Source: Lasioglossum baleicum
Taxonomy: Eukaryota; Arthropoda; Insecta; Hymenoptera; Halictidae
NCBI RefSeq assembly: GCF_051020765.1
Contig: NW_027469103.1
Location: 1-64,000 of the forward strand
Direction of reading: 5' to 3'
DNA: 64,000 nt
In this document: positions 38,320 to 49,585 of the stretch, in pieces
Position numbering within the stretch: the first letter of the stretch is position 1
How the letters are laid out: each line of letters starts with the position of its first letter
Translations under genes and position numbers: made by a program
The notes under the pieces: model-generated
Seen by the model: the letters and a program-made list of their open reading frames with translations, nothing else
Databases searched by the model: none
What the model was told of the DNA's origin: nothing

Positions 38320-40116
38320 TGTCACGTCCTGGCGGGGCTATAAGAGCAAGAGAAGAGAATACCGCGGCCCGGCTACTCTACTCTTCCACTGACTGACATT
38401 TAATGAAAGTGTTGGTCTTTTTATCAACAGACTAGGACCCGATGCCGACACCTGCATGCAGTCTTACACAGATGAATGATGCACGCGACCCTGAAACATA
38501 CGCGGTAATATGTTCCACTTACTTTTACGCTTCGCTTGCTTGTCGATTGACACGAGACATGAATTCGCAACGGATGAACAGCTACGGTTGCGCTGATGGC
38601 CTTGAATACGGTCCGCTCTGCTTGACAGGCGTTGATCCAAATGGCTGGAAACGACCTTCAAGGATTGACGACTGCGCCAAACTCTGTCACGTCAATATTT
38701 GGCAGGAACGACCTCCAATGGTTGACAGCTGGCTGCTACGGTATTGTAGACGGATGCGCTCGTTGAGGAAACGGGCGTGGACGCTGTACGATACCGTGAA
38801 TCTAACTCACGAATATCGTCCGCGTGATTGGCGATATTTTAACTAGCGAAAACGGGCGTGGACGCTGTGCGATCCCGTGAATTTATCTCGCGAATATCGT
38901 CCGCGTGGTTGACGATATTTTGATTCAAGAAAACGGACGTGGATGCTGCGGAGCTTGCTATGCGAGCAAGTCTATCACTATCACGCACGTACGCGAACAC
39001 GTAACAGGAAATTGAATAAGGAATACTATTCGCGAACTTTCCAGTGAGAACTCTATCTCTAACTAACAACGTGTCACTTCAAACTACGAAGTTAGGAGCA
39101 AGGAAATAATAATTGGGATTTAGATTGACTCTGGTAAAACAAAGTATATTATAAACGTAAAAGAATACAAAGGTAAAGATGCTTATTATTAACGAAATCG
39201 AAATACGTACTAAGTACGAAATATGAAACGCAATAAAAATGTTTAATTGAATAAACGAAGTAATGTTTGAATTAAACGAATAAGAATACGATATTACTGA
39301 ATGGTATTAGGGACTGTGTCTAAACAGTATGGATTTGGAAAGATTGTGTCTAAACAATCTGGATTTGGAAAGACTATGTCTAAATAGTCTGGACTTGGAA
39401 GATTGACGAAAACTCGACTGACCCACTCGGGTCCCCGGAGAGGACTGGGGAGAATCGAACGTTCGTCGACGAACAACGTTCGTTCGAAAAATGCTGACTT
39501 CGCAAAAGGGGACCGTGTCCTCTTTGTGCCGGTCTTCGTCGTAAACAGCGCGATGGCCGCCGCACTAGAGTCAGCAGTTTTCGTTCCCAGTGGTGCAGGA
39601 CTCGAAAATTAAGTGGTAACCATTGGCGTACCTATTTATTTATTTAAATAAATTGGGACTTAGAATATTTTCGAGCGCTTGCTCTTGCAAGGCGTTTCGA
39701 TGTAAATTTATATGTCATATGATTAGTTGACATCATTTGTCGACCGATCATATGTTTGAAAATATTCTAAGTACTTTTGAAAATTACCAAAAATCGAAAT
39801 TTTGGTAAAGTCTAAACAAACGCGAATTGAGAACCTAACCTACAAATTTTTAGGTTAGTTTCATGATTTTCGCTCACGAGTCCAATGATATTTCAATCTT
39901 CGAGTTTGGGCCATTTTTGGCTATTTTAGGAATTTGACAGATTTTGGATTTTAGGTTATGTTGATGGATTTCGATCAGATGTACGTGGTGTTAAGGATTC
40001 ATTGTTATGAAGGATTTTTAGGAGTTTTGGAATCTTTAAAGGGGAACGCTCGCTCTTATGTATCTAATTTTACATGTAGTCTTAAAGCTAACGTCGGAGG
40101 TGCGACCGACGTCACA
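38320..40116 (-). repeat. 5' LTR of E4 (family A)
   Basis: 1797 bp, same diagnostic variants as 29690-31486. Confidence 0.95.
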
Positions 40117-40120
40117 GGAC

Positions 40121-40475
40121 AGTCGTTGGTCACCGATGTTAGAAGCACGGCATCGAGGAATAAAAATAGAATCAGTGTTAGCACGCGAACCCCTGCGCGT
40201 TCCATCATTGTTTGACAATTTAACGCAGTAGACTTAGAGTCCGTGAAAGCATAGTGTCAGTTAAAAGTGCGACGGGCAGTGAAGGAAATGCCCTTTCGCC
40301 CACGTTACATACTCAAATTATTTTTCGCGATGTTCGTACTCAGTACAAATTCATCGAGAGTTTTAGTGAACGTTAAAGTGCGACGGGCGGTTTAGAAAAC
40401 GCCCCTTCGCCCACGTTATATAGTCGGATTATTTTTCGCGAATTTCATACTTAGAAATTTTCAAGCGACGCAATC
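40121..40475 (+). other. H leader part 2
   Basis: Two diverged direct repeats start at 40267 and 40378. Each contains a short hairpin: GGGCA (40274-40278) with TGCCC (40289-40293), and GGGCG (40385-40389) with CGCCC (40400-40404). The closing pair covaries. Candidate packaging or dimer signal. Confidence 0.5.
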
Positions 40476-41783
40476 ATGGAAACGCGTAGCGAGGCTAGAA
40501 AGAAGGTTCCTCCTACGGAAGAGGAATTAATTGAATTCCAGAAAGATTTAGCTCGTAGAGAAGCAGCTCTCATTAATCAAACCGCCGCGTTGACTCAACT
40601 CAAATTGCAATACGAAACAGAAACGCGCGATCAGAGAGAAACGTACGAGGATATACGCCGCGAGATAGCAGAAATCCGATCGGCCAGAGATTCTCAATCA
40701 ATTCCAGCTAGCCCAGTCGTTGCGCCCCGCGAACCCATAATGCACGATTCTTCGAATTTCACCGTTAAACAAGCGGTTGAACTCGTGCCTACCTTTGACG
40801 GCACCTCCATAACCGTGCTACAATTCGTTCGCGCGTGCAAGCGAGCCTTGGAAGCTGTTCCAGCCACAGCTGAGCGTACCCTCACTAGATTAGTATGCAA
40901 TAAGCTTAGAGGACAGGCATACGCCGCGATTGAAGACGTAAATATTAACACAATCTCTGAATTGTGCAATCGCCTGAAAGATGTACTAGGCCCATATAAA
41001 TTCATCGATCAGTATCGCGGAGAATTAGCTTCGATACACCAGGGACAGTCCGAGCACGTGTTGAATTATATTACGCGAGTAAAGGACCTTAGAACGGCGA
41101 TCATAGATTCAGGCCGCGGGGTCCCCAATCTAGACGAGATTGACAAATTCACAGTTGATTGTTTCATGCGTGGTCTTATCCCAGCGCTTCGAGCCGAGGT
41201 CAGGCTCTGCGCGTCACTCGAATTACAGAAAATATTCGATGAAGCAGTAACCGCGTACAAACAGTACGAGCTTGACCGTGTTCGTTATCGCGACGACGGA
41301 CGCCGCGTTGCATTCTCCGACTCTCGTAATCGCACACCAGAGCGATCAAGCAACTCTCCTTATGATAGGAATGCGCCAGAGCAGCGCAATAGATCTTCGG
41401 AAAGGAAAGATCAACGACCTTCCTTTTCACCTCGTGAATCCTGGCGAGACAGGAAACCCGATAACAGAGACGCGTATCGCTCTCCTCCTCCGCGACGTCA
41501 CGAACCGTCGCAATCAAATCAGCGCGAAACGTATAAACGCGAAGATCGCGCTTCCCAGTCCCCAGGTCGCGATCGCTTTCCTACGGAGAGTCGGAAGTAT
41601 TGTAAATATTGTAAGCGCACGGGACATGACATACACGAATGTCGCCGCCGCGAATATTACAGTAGAAATGAGTCGGGAAACGAATCAAGCCTCCCGACAA
41701 ACGCGACCAAAGGACGGGAGGCATCCCAAGAGAATCGCCAAAAGGCAACACAGCTGGCCGTCATCAGCGACGACCAGCAGTAG
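40476..41783 (+). CDS. gag: H Gag polyprotein
   Basis: 435 residues with several private changes (DQRET for EQRVT near residue 52, NSPYDRN for NSYYDRN, ESRKYC before the knuckle), fitting H as the older copy that received the others. CCHC knuckle at 376-389. Intact frame. Confidence 0.92.
   Translation: METRSEARKKVPPTEEELIEFQKDLARREAALINQTAALTQLKLQYETETRDQRETYEDIRREIAEIRSARDSQSIPASPVVAPREPIMHDSSNFTVKQAVELVPTFDGTSITVLQFVRACKRALEAVPATAERTLTRLVCNKLRGQAYAAIEDVNINTISELCNRLKDVLGPYKFIDQYRGELASIHQGQSEHVLNYITRVKDLRTAIIDSGRGVPNLDEIDKFTVDCFMRGLIPALRAEVRLCASLELQKIFDEAVTAYKQYELDRVRYRDDGRRVAFSDSRNRTPERSSNSPYDRNAPEQRNRSSERKDQRPSFSPRESWRDRKPDNRDAYRSPPPRRHEPSQSNQRETYKREDRASQSPGRDRFPTESRKYCKYCKRTGHDIHECRRREYYSRNESGNESSLPTNATKGREASQENRQKATQLAVISDDQQ
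41675..41722 (+). promoter_or_regulatory. -1 ribosomal frameshift signal, H
   Basis: GGGAAAC 41675-41681 in the correct register (TCG GGA AAC), spacer 41682-41688, stem 41689-41696 with 41715-41722, loop 41697-41714. A -1 frame TGA just upstream limits the overlap to this site. Confidence 0.87.
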
Positions 41784-44453
41784 ATGAAATTCGAGTAGAT
41801 AGGAGAGATAACCCGGACGGTCAGCAGAATGAACGACCATCCGCGAAATTAGTCTCGGCAATAAATCTCGCGCCGGACTCCCCTATCCCTCGAATAAAAG
41901 CAAAATCGTCACTCTTCTCAAAAGAGTGTGAGTTCCTCTTGGACACCGGGTCCGAGGTCAACTTAATCCGAGCGTCTGGTATCAAATCTGACGTTCATCT
42001 AAAAACTGACAGCGTCATACACGTCCATGGCGTGACAGAAGGAGAAATTGCGACCCTCGGTTATATCAATGCGGAGCTAGCAGATTCCATTAAAGTCACG
42101 CTACACGTTCTGCCTGACAGTTTTCCAATTAATATAGATGGTATCTTAGGCTCCCCCTTCTTCAGAGAGGGAGCAGAGATATCATTTGCGAAGGAATGCG
42201 TAGAGTATAAAACCCTACGTATTCCCTTTTCGAATCCTCGGGAATATTCCATCGAAAGCCGTACCGCCGCCTGCATAGCCGTCAACGTAAAGGGCCCAAG
42301 CGAAGGGTATGTGCGAAAAGTAGATGTAAAACCCGATGTGTTCTTAGGTGATTGTTTAGTCACCAACCGTAACGGAAAGGCATACCTGCGATGCTTTAAC
42401 GCATCGTCCGAAGTGGCGTCCTTCTCCCTGCCTACGTTGGAGGTGGAAGAGATCGAGGTTCCCTTTTCGAATATTCAAGCCGAAGTCAATTCGGACTTAT
42501 TCAATGCTCGTGCGTGCCGCGCGCACGAGACGATCGTTAACGATCAACTCGCGTCTTCTATTAATTCCGGTAACCATTCCGACGATTCCGGTAGCCATCC
42601 CGATTCTTTAAATAATTCCGGTAACCATTCCGACGATTCCGGTAGCCATCCCGATTCTTTAAATAATTCCGGTAACCATCCCGACGATTCCGGTAGCCAT
42701 CCCGATTCTTTAAATAATTCCGGTAACCATCCCGACGATTCCGGTAGCCATCCCGATACTTTAAATAATTCCGGTAACCATCCCGACGATTCCGGTAGCC
42801 ATCCCGATTTCTTAAATAATTCCGGTAACCATTCCGACGATTCCGGTAGCCATCCCGATACTTTAAATAATTCCGGTAACCATCCCGACGATTCCGGTAG
42901 CCATCCCGATACTTTAAAGAATTCCGGTAACCATCCCGACGATTTATATTCAAAGTCCTGTGTGGAAAGAAACATCAACGCCTTCGCCTCAGATGAACTT
43001 TTAGAATGTTCATATGAGAACAATTTAGAAAACATTTCTATTCCTAAAGTTAAATCAAAAGGAGTTTATGTTTTGCCGCAAACTCCTATCTTCAAATCCT
43101 CGCCGGAACAACACCTCTTCCAGCTTCAACGATCAGGTATCCGTGCGACCGAAAACAAAGTCCATGCGTCTGGCAAATACAATTCCGCGAGATTCGCGTC
43201 AGCAAGAAAAAGAAATAAAGCCGATACATTATACTCGCCCGAGACAACTAAGTCTGATTATAAGCTTTCGTTATGTATCTTGCGAAACGAATTCAATCTT
43301 CCTAGCGTTAACAGAGTCTCCAATATCGTTACGCCAACGATAAACTATCGCAGCGACCCAAGAGCGAAATTTAAAACCTCTGGTCAGCATCACCCCACTC
43401 CACAGCAGGAAGACGATATCCCTGCGACGCAACGAGATCTTCAAGGAGAAACCGTCACCCCTGAAGATCATCAGTCTCTCGACAACGCTATAACAGCAAC
43501 CATGCAGCCGATACAAGCAGCTATCTTGCTCTCTATTGCCACGCAAGCCTCAACACTCATTGGATATGACTGTGGAGGTTCAACCTTGAATATTACCACG
43601 TATTCAACTATTGACACTCTTAACTGCGAGCCAGAAGACATCGCACCAGCTGAAAATTTAGAAAGAATTCAGCTCCTGCAGCTAGCTGAATTCTCGCAAG
43701 CTCGTGTTTTGCAATGCCATATCGGAATAGACAGAACCATATACTATTGTGGCATGCATTCACATAATTCGGTAGTATCCAATGGTCGACAAGACTATAT
43801 ATTACCGATCTCCAGCGAAACCTGTTCGAGCCTACACACGACGGGGACAATATTCATCACCCCAGCCGCCCAGATCACAGGTATTCAGCCGAACTCGACC
43901 TCCTCTCACGGCCTCACGTTAGCAGGAGTTATTCAGAACGATGGTAGCTGCGCTGGAACCACGTATAGTGATCCGTTTGGGACTTGGACCGATGTCGTGG
44001 TACAAGCTTTAGTCCGAATCACGATCCGCGACTACATCGCTCCAATCAGATTGTCAACCGGACAGATTCATCTACAAACTGGGCAAACCTGCCCCCTTCA
44101 AAAAGGAAGCTGCTTAGACGCACAAGATGGCCATACGTTCTGGGAAACCACGCCGACGGACTCGTGCAAATTCAATAATTATGATGTCTTGTACGAAGGG
44201 ATAGCCACTAAACTATCCTCCAAGGTGAATCCTTCTCCAACCCTGTATACCGTAGCATCGCAGGACACGACTTTTGCACTCACGGAGACAGGCAGATCTT
44301 CAGTTTGCGGATATGTCATAATCCGAACGGAACACCCCAAGCTGTTCATTCTGGAAGTTGGAAGTTCAGGAAAATTCAAGGAGAAAACACACACCTTGGT
44401 CAACAATCTGGACATCTTCACGTATGTCAACAGCAAATTTGTTTACGTGGAGA
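41681..44453 (+). CDS. H PR-linker-Env frame, 5' part (interrupted by E5)
   Basis: Protease DTGSE near 41942, post-PR domain, seven 17-residue repeats (42567-42945), spacer module, then the N-terminal part of Env from Met at 43502. The frame is broken only by E5 after 44453; it resumes in phase at 52904 once one GAGA copy is discounted. So H was intact before E5 landed. Confidence 0.88.
42567..42945 (+). repeat. 51-bp in-frame tandem repeat, H
   Basis: Seven 17-codon units plus a partial one, the longest of the four A copies. Confidence 0.88.
43502..44453 (+). pseudogene. env: H envelope-type glycoprotein, N-terminal part (split by E5)
   Basis: 317 codons: signal-like segment and most of the cysteine-rich ectodomain, nearly the same as E1 env. 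Disrupted by the 8446-bp E5 insertion (TSD GAGA 44450-44453). The rest is at 52904-53979. Confidence 0.75.
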
Positions 44454-44763
44454 TGTCACGTCCGTCACTGTGTTTTTGTTACAGGTGCCAGGAGAGAGAA
44501 AAGAGAACAGTGACAGACGGACGGTTGAGATATGAAGATTAAAATGAGGAGTGGTCTTTCGTGCCGAGACAGCCGCGGGCAGTCATATGCACTAGGACAA
44601 CCGATATTGCTATGGATGCAGTCAAGAAAAGAACGTCCGACGCGGTTACAAGAAGTGTCCCGACAAGAATCGCGCGCGAGAGGATGCAACGAGAACGGTG
44701 AGTTTACAGGATTCAGCAATTATACAAGATATTATACGACTCACCGCAATGTTGTATTAACAC

Positions 44764-45282
44764 CTAATAATATTGTTGCAGCAGGAACTGGCGGTACTGG
44801 CAGTAGGTGTAGTACATCGGGTCTTCTATACAGATGTCCTCGAGGTGAGGGAGATCTGGCAGAGTTGCTGCTGCTCGGTTCGGGACGACATTAATGGCCT
44901 TGGATGCTGGCCGCAAGACGACACGTTGATGAGCTGGCAGAGGAACGTCACGGATGATTCGGCAACGGACCCTGGGAACGATGATCGTGTCTCGGCTGTC
45001 GTCGTCGTCGGCTATGTCGATTACCTCAGGACGATCGACCGGATGCAGAACTGGCGTCGGAGCTCGCGAGAGGTCCGCGTGGTTGACCTCTTTAGGAGGG
45101 TTGCAAGGGCAACCGTATACAGAAACGTAATCGGACGCGTCACACGGAATGTGCTCGGTGGTTCCCAGAAGTTCTGTCCACTCGGTAGTGGCAATGATTT
45201 GATCGAGCACCGCTTTATTTCTCAACGCGCGTCTCAATTTAGCAAGTTGATACTTGCGTCCCGCTCGACGTGGGCGTCGCAT
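44764..45282 (-). CDS. LTR-resident ORF of family B, 172 aa, E5 3' LTR
   Basis: Full length. Differs from E3 by four residues (C to R, S to R, T to I, D to Y) while nine other nucleotide changes are silent. Unknown function; basic start, acidic middle, Tyr-rich end. Confidence 0.6.
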   Translation of the reverse strand: MRRPRRAGRKYQLAKLRRALRNKAVLDQIIATTEWTELLGTTEHIPCDASDYVSVYGCPCNPPKEVNHADLSRAPTPVLHPVDRPEVIDIADDDDSRDTIIVPRVRCRIIRDVPLPAHQRVVLRPASKAINVVPNRAAATLPDLPHLEDICIEDPMYYTYCQYRQFLLQQYY

Positions 45283-46152
45283 GGGTAAGGAATAGTAATG
45301 ATGGAATATTAATAATATAATGAAAATGAACTTCCACTTGTTATTAACCTTTTTGGTAGTTAACTCGCTTCACGTCTATAGTGGCGGCTCAGCGTTTCCA
45401 CTGCGCACTTTAGACCAATTCTAGACGTGGCACGAGAACTTCTCTATGACTCGCTTCAAATTCCTTATTGGCGGCTCAGCGTTTCCACTGCGCACTTTAG
45501 ACCAAGTCCGGATATGTCACGAGTTTAATATATTCGATGCAAGATCTGAATTGGAAGATGGTGTTGAACTAACACGAGAATAACAAGATCGAAGCACTGG
45601 TATAACAACGATATATTAAGTAAGAACTGGTAAGTACACTGGTATACAATATGTAAGTAGTATTATAATAGGAGTAGTAATTGGATTAATGAATAATGGA
45701 TATTGTAATATGTTATAGGAATAATGTATGAGAATTAGGACTTGAGTTGAGTTGAGTTAGAATTGGAATTGGAATTGGAATTAGGAGTGAAGGATCGACA
45801 CACTTCACTTTCGCGGAGCTAGACTGAACACGTCTGCTCTTGAAGTCGGAAGAAGCCGGACTGGCACGTCCGTGCGAGTCGCTCGCTTGGAGCGAACCGT
45901 TCGAGTCGCTGGCTGAAGGCGGACTGATGCAAGCGTCCGCTCTGCCTTGCCTCCTTCGGTCGGAGTGGGGATAGCTGACGCTGCAGTCTCTTTGTTCTTC
46001 AGTCGTCGGAGTGGGAGAACCGCTGACGCAGCAGCGTCTTCGCTCCCGGGGACTGCACGTGCATTTCTGCTGACGCTGCAGTCTCGTGGCTGTCCTATTG
46101 CCCTCTACGAGCGTGGGACTGCTGATGCAGCAGTCTTTGGACTTCTCGACGT

Positions 46153-46180
46153 TTCTAGAAGCTTCTAGATGCTTCCAGAG
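46153..46180 (-). promoter_or_regulatory. Heat-shock-element-like array, E5 3' LTR
   Basis: TTCTAGAAGCTTC core and flanking half-sites, unchanged from E3. Confidence 0.6.
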
Positions 46181-46485
46181 TGATGCAATACTTTATTGCA
46201 TTATGTGTCGTGGTGATGGGTTGAAACTGAGGTAAGGTGTTGATCAAGGTGAAGTTATGGTGATGGGTAGAGACGGAGATAAGGATTAGAACAATACAAT
46301 AATGAGATCTTAATACTATGCTCTTATGTCTAGGGGACGGTGTATGGATCTTATGCAGATCAGACCTTGTATACATAGTGTGTGTACAAGGCCAACGTCG
46401 TACATCGGACGACGTAACACCTCCCAACGCGGAAAAGAAATTTCTGACAAGGAAGAAATTTCTCGCTCAACACTCGATCTCACAC

Positions 46486-46750
46486 TCATTCATGCGACGC
46501 ATCGTCCGGAGGTACTCCGCGCAGGGAGCACAGTTCTCGGCGAGTATTTCCTATATCTGTACGAAACACTGGTCGCACTGAAATGTTGTCGGTGTCGGCA
46601 CGTGGGGCTGGGGCTGGTTTTGTAATGTCCGACAAGTCGTATTCGCAATGTTCATTTTTCGACTGTCTTTTCTCGGGGTTTAGGGTGGGTGGGGAATCAC
46701 TTTGTTCACTAATACTTTCACTTGCACTTTTCTGTAACTGACTGTATATT
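46486..46750 (-). pseudogene. Displaced Pol C-terminal tail in E5
   Basis: Encodes the tail found in E3 and Z Pol (DSPPTLNPEKRQ... to SLRGVPPDDASH) but in another frame, downstream of the stop of the cargo domain. The cargo block was inserted before this tail and cut it off. Could still be read as a small ORF (46486-46794). Confidence 0.5.
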
Positions 46751-49585
46751 TTAATTGTTAGGTTCGGCTGTTCCGTCCTGGTCGGGATCCGCATTGTGGT
46801 CCCTGATGTCTGCAGCTATGTGTACCTTTGATGGCACCGTCCAGTCATCTTCGTCTGAAGTGGCGTCACTATCGCTGGTTTGGAGGTCTTCCGAGTCGGA
46901 GTCAGAGTCGAAGTCAGTGTCGGAGTCGGAATTGGATTCAGAGTCGAAACTGAATTCTTCGATAACTGGCCTACGGCTGTGAGGGAAATCTGTCCTGGAT
47001 CGCATACGTGCTATTTGGTAAGCGCATGGAGCACAGTCCCAGACTGGCTTTTCATCACAGATGTTCTCTTTGCATTGTTCACATGTGTTGTACATGCCGT
47101 ACATTCTAACGTGATCGAAGCGTTCCGTTCTTCCTATCTTAGCAGGGAGACTGCATGTGCAGCATAATTGTTTTCCCTCGGAGGTTATGTAGATTGTTCC
47201 CGTGAAACAGATTACTTGGAGGTAGTTCTGTAGATACCTCTTGGCTCTACGGTCTGATGTCCTATGGATCTTGCCTTGTTTGCACATCTTGTTAGGTTGT
47301 CCCGCTTGGATGCTGCTGTCGTGACGGTTCGTAGCGTACTGACGGTCTTTCGTCAAGTTGCTAGTGTCGTCATTACTTTTGTATTGCCTGTATCTCATCA
47401 GGGAGGTGGGGGCTACTGAGAACGGGCAGGGTTCTTTCCTTATCTTCTTCCAGATGAGTGTCACGTTTCGCTGACGCGGGTTTTGCGTTGGATTATTCGG
47501 CGCACGCTTGAGTTTGTTTGCATGTACAATCTTAAAATGGTTCCCTACTTTAATTTTTACATTGTTTGAGTCTAGGATGTCGCAAATTTCGTGAGGACCC
47601 GTATATTGCGCATCGAATTTGCCCTTGCAGGGTTCTTTGAGTAGGAATACCTGTTCTATATCTTCCGGTGGTCGAAGGAGATTTTGCCGACGCTGGGCTT
47701 CGAATTTCGCTCGCTTATTCTCATAGGAATATCCGTTATCGCGAGGGTACTCGGATTTATATTTCATTCTTGCTGACGCGTATTTCGCTGTAGCGCAGAG
47801 ATTAATTTTATCGTATTCGTTTCGCTTCGCATGGCAACGTGCAGATGGAAGTTGAAAGGAATCGAGTTTCTGTGGATCATCAAACATATGATTTCGAAGT
47901 AAGTTATGAAGTTCTTTTACTCTGGAGGCTTTGATATCCTTCTCTGGTTTAGAACTGTCGCTGGATTTATTGTGCAATATAGAACAGACCTGCTTACATA
48001 TGGGTCTTGAAGATCTTTGATTGTCGTAGGAATGGAGTTGGTCTTGGAATTGATCGGGCTGGTTACCGGAGTTAGAATAAGGATCGGGCTGGTTACCGGA
48101 GTTAGTATGAGAATCGGGCTGGTTACCGGAGTTAGTATAAGAATCGGGCTGGTTACCGGAGTTAGTATGAGAATCGGGCTGGTTACCGGAGTTAGTATAA
48201 TGATCGGGCTGGTTACCGGAGTTAGTATAAGAATCGGGCTGGTTACCGGAGTTAGTAATGTCGGGATGGTTACCGAATACGTCGGGACGATACCCGGAAT
48301 TAGAAAGGTCGGGATGGTTACCGAATACGTCGGGATGGTTCCCGGAATTAGAAAGGTCGGGATGGTTACCGAATACGTCGGGATGATACCCGGAATTAGA
48401 ATGGTCGGGATGGTTACCGAATACGTCGGGATGATACCCGGAATTAGAAAGGTCGGGATGGTTACCGAATACGTCGGGATGATACCCGGAATTAGAAAGG
48501 TCGGAAGAGTACGACTCGATTTCTTCCATCTCCAATGGGGGCAATCGAAATGAAACTCTTTCCGACGAGGTGTTAAAACACCGGAGGCTCGCTTTGCCTT
48601 TACGATTGGTGACGACGCAGTCACCCAGGAATACATCCGGCGCTACATTAACACGGCGGATATATCCCTGTTTGGGTCCTTCGACGTCGACCGCTATGCA
48701 CGCAACGGTACGAGGTTCGAGGACGAATTCTTCGGATTTCGGAGGAGTCTTTGTTCGGACTCGATCCTCACGCTCCACGATCCGACTTCTCGCAGTGTAC
48801 TCCGATATCTCTCGAGTCTCCTTCGATTCCGGCCGGCTTTTCACGGCGTTTTTCTCTAGGGAGTACTCGATCGAATCCCGAGGAGGCATTGAAATAACCT
48901 CCGTCACCGGAGCTCTGCAAGGTCTGACCGCGGGTGCACGAGGATTTGAGGAAGACACTCGAACGTTCCTTGCCGAATGTTCCTCACGCTTGGCGGCTGG
49001 AGTTTTAACGAGATCGTTGGTCATAGACGAAGGCATTGAAATAACCTCTGCTGCCAATTTATCGCGAGGCTCAGCCGTGGGCGCGCAAGGGTTCGAGAAG
49101 GGAACCCGAATGTTTCCTATCACAATGTATTCATTCGCAAAGGAGATCTCGGCTCCTGTTCTGAAGAAGGGAGAACCGAGGATTCCGTCGATGTTAATTG
49201 GGAAGTTTTCTTCCAAGACATGAAATTCGATAGGGTTTTGACCCTGTAAGTGTATTTTAATTTGACCGAGAGTTGGAATGGATCCCTCGGTTATTCCTTG
49301 GACTTCTATAGTGTTCGTATGATCTATAGGTAGATTTGGTTCTAGACTTGACGCACGAATTAAATTGATCTCCGAACCCGTGTCTAACAAAAATTCACAC
49401 TTCTTTTGTAATTGAGGGGCGGAGATTTTTACGCGCGGAATTGGTGAGTCTGCAGCAAGATTTACTGCTGAGACGAATCGTTGGACTGGTCGTTCGTCCG
49501 GATAGCTGTTTGGGTGCGGGCTGTAGTTTGGGTTGAAGATGCGGCCTCCCGCCTTGGGTTGGCTTCGGTCGGGAGGCCGGACTCG
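46751..49585 (-). CDS. E5 PR-linker-spacer-IN C-terminus-cargo frame (Gag -1 frameshift product)
   Basis: Numbered from the codon at 49390, 879 residues. PR with DTGSE 3-7, duplicated EVISMP segment, post-PR domain, 5 + 7 tandem repeats, then a spacer module (RPICKQVCS... to RPPEDIE) where RT, RNase H and integrase core should be. The frame rejoins integrase C-terminal sequence (VFLLKEP, YTGPHEI), then a cysteine-rich domain at about 703-790 (LCCTC, CEQC, CAPC) and an acidic Ser/Asp tail. The frame stays open across all junctions, which argues against random deletion. Confidence 0.85.
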   Translation of the reverse strand, partial: RVRPPDRSQPKAGGRIFNPNYSPHPNSYPDERPVQRFVSAVNLAADSPIPRVKISAPQLQKKCEFLLDTGSEINLIRASSLEPNLPIDHTNTIEVQGITEGSIPTLGQIKIHLQGQNPIEFHVLEENFPINIDGILGSPFFRTGAEISFANEYIVIGNIRVPFSNPCAPTAEPRDKLAAEVISMPSSMTNDLVKTPAAKREEHSARNVRVSSSNPRAPAVRPCRAPVTEVISMPPRDSIEYSLEKNAVKSRPESKETREISEYTARSRIVEREDRVRTKTPPKSEEFVLEPRTVACIAVDVEGPKQGYIRRVNVAPDVFLGDCVVTNRKGKASLRCFNTSSERVSFRLPPLEMEEIESYSSDLSNSGYHPDVFGNHPDLSNSGYHPDVFGNHPDHSNSGYHPDVFGNHPDLSNSGNHPDVFGNHPDLSNSGYRPDVFGNHPDITNSGNQPDSYTNSGNQPDHYTNSGNQPDSHTNSGNQPDSYTNSGNQPDSHTNSGNQPDPYSNSGNQPDQFQDQLHSYDNQRSSRPICKQVCSILHNKSSDSSKPEKDIKASRVKELHNLLRNHMFDDPQKLDSFQLPSARCHAKRNEYDKINLCATAKYASARMKYKSEYPRDNGYSYENKRAKFEAQRRQNLLRPPEDIEQVFLLKEPCKGKFDAQYTGPHEICDILDSNNVKIKVGNHFKIVHANKLKRAPNNPTQNPRQRNVTLIWKKIRKEPCPFSVAPTSLMRYRQYKSNDDTSNLTKDRQYATNRHDSSIQAGQPNKMCKQGKIHRTSDRRAKRYLQNYLQVICFTGTIYITSEGKQLCCTCSLPAKIGRTERFDHVRMYGMYNTCEQCKENICDEKPVWDCAPCAYQIARMRSRTDFPHSRRPVIEEFSFDSESNSDSDTDFDSDSDSEDLQTSDSDATSDEDDWTVPSKVHIAADIRDHNADPDQDGTAEPNN
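48052..48507 (-). repeat. In-frame tandem repeats, E5
   Basis: Five 16-codon units (NSGYHPDVFGNHPDLS type) and seven 10-codon units (NSGNQPDSHT type). Confidence 0.87.

Larger units (their letters stand above)
29690..40116 (-). mobile_element. Element E4: family A, full-length pol-bearing LTR retrotransposon
   Basis: 10427 bp, LTRs 29690-31486 and 38320-40116 (1797 bp each), TSD GGAC (29686-29689 and 40117-40120). gag and a complete pol are intact; env is absent and its place after integrase is taken by a cysteine-rich domain. Single primer-binding site. The only A copy here with polymerase and integrase, so a candidate helper for H, E1 and E2. Confidence 0.96.
44454..46419 (-). repeat. 3' LTR of E5 (family B, 1966 bp)
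   Basis: TG...CA ends; same order of elements as the E3 LTR. Heat-shock-like array at 46153-46180. Confidence 0.95.

Noticed and set aside
48051..48507. CRISPR-like appearance of short spaced repeats
   Set aside because: Tandem protein-coding repeats inside an intact retrotransposon frame, with no unique spacers, in eukaryotic DNA.
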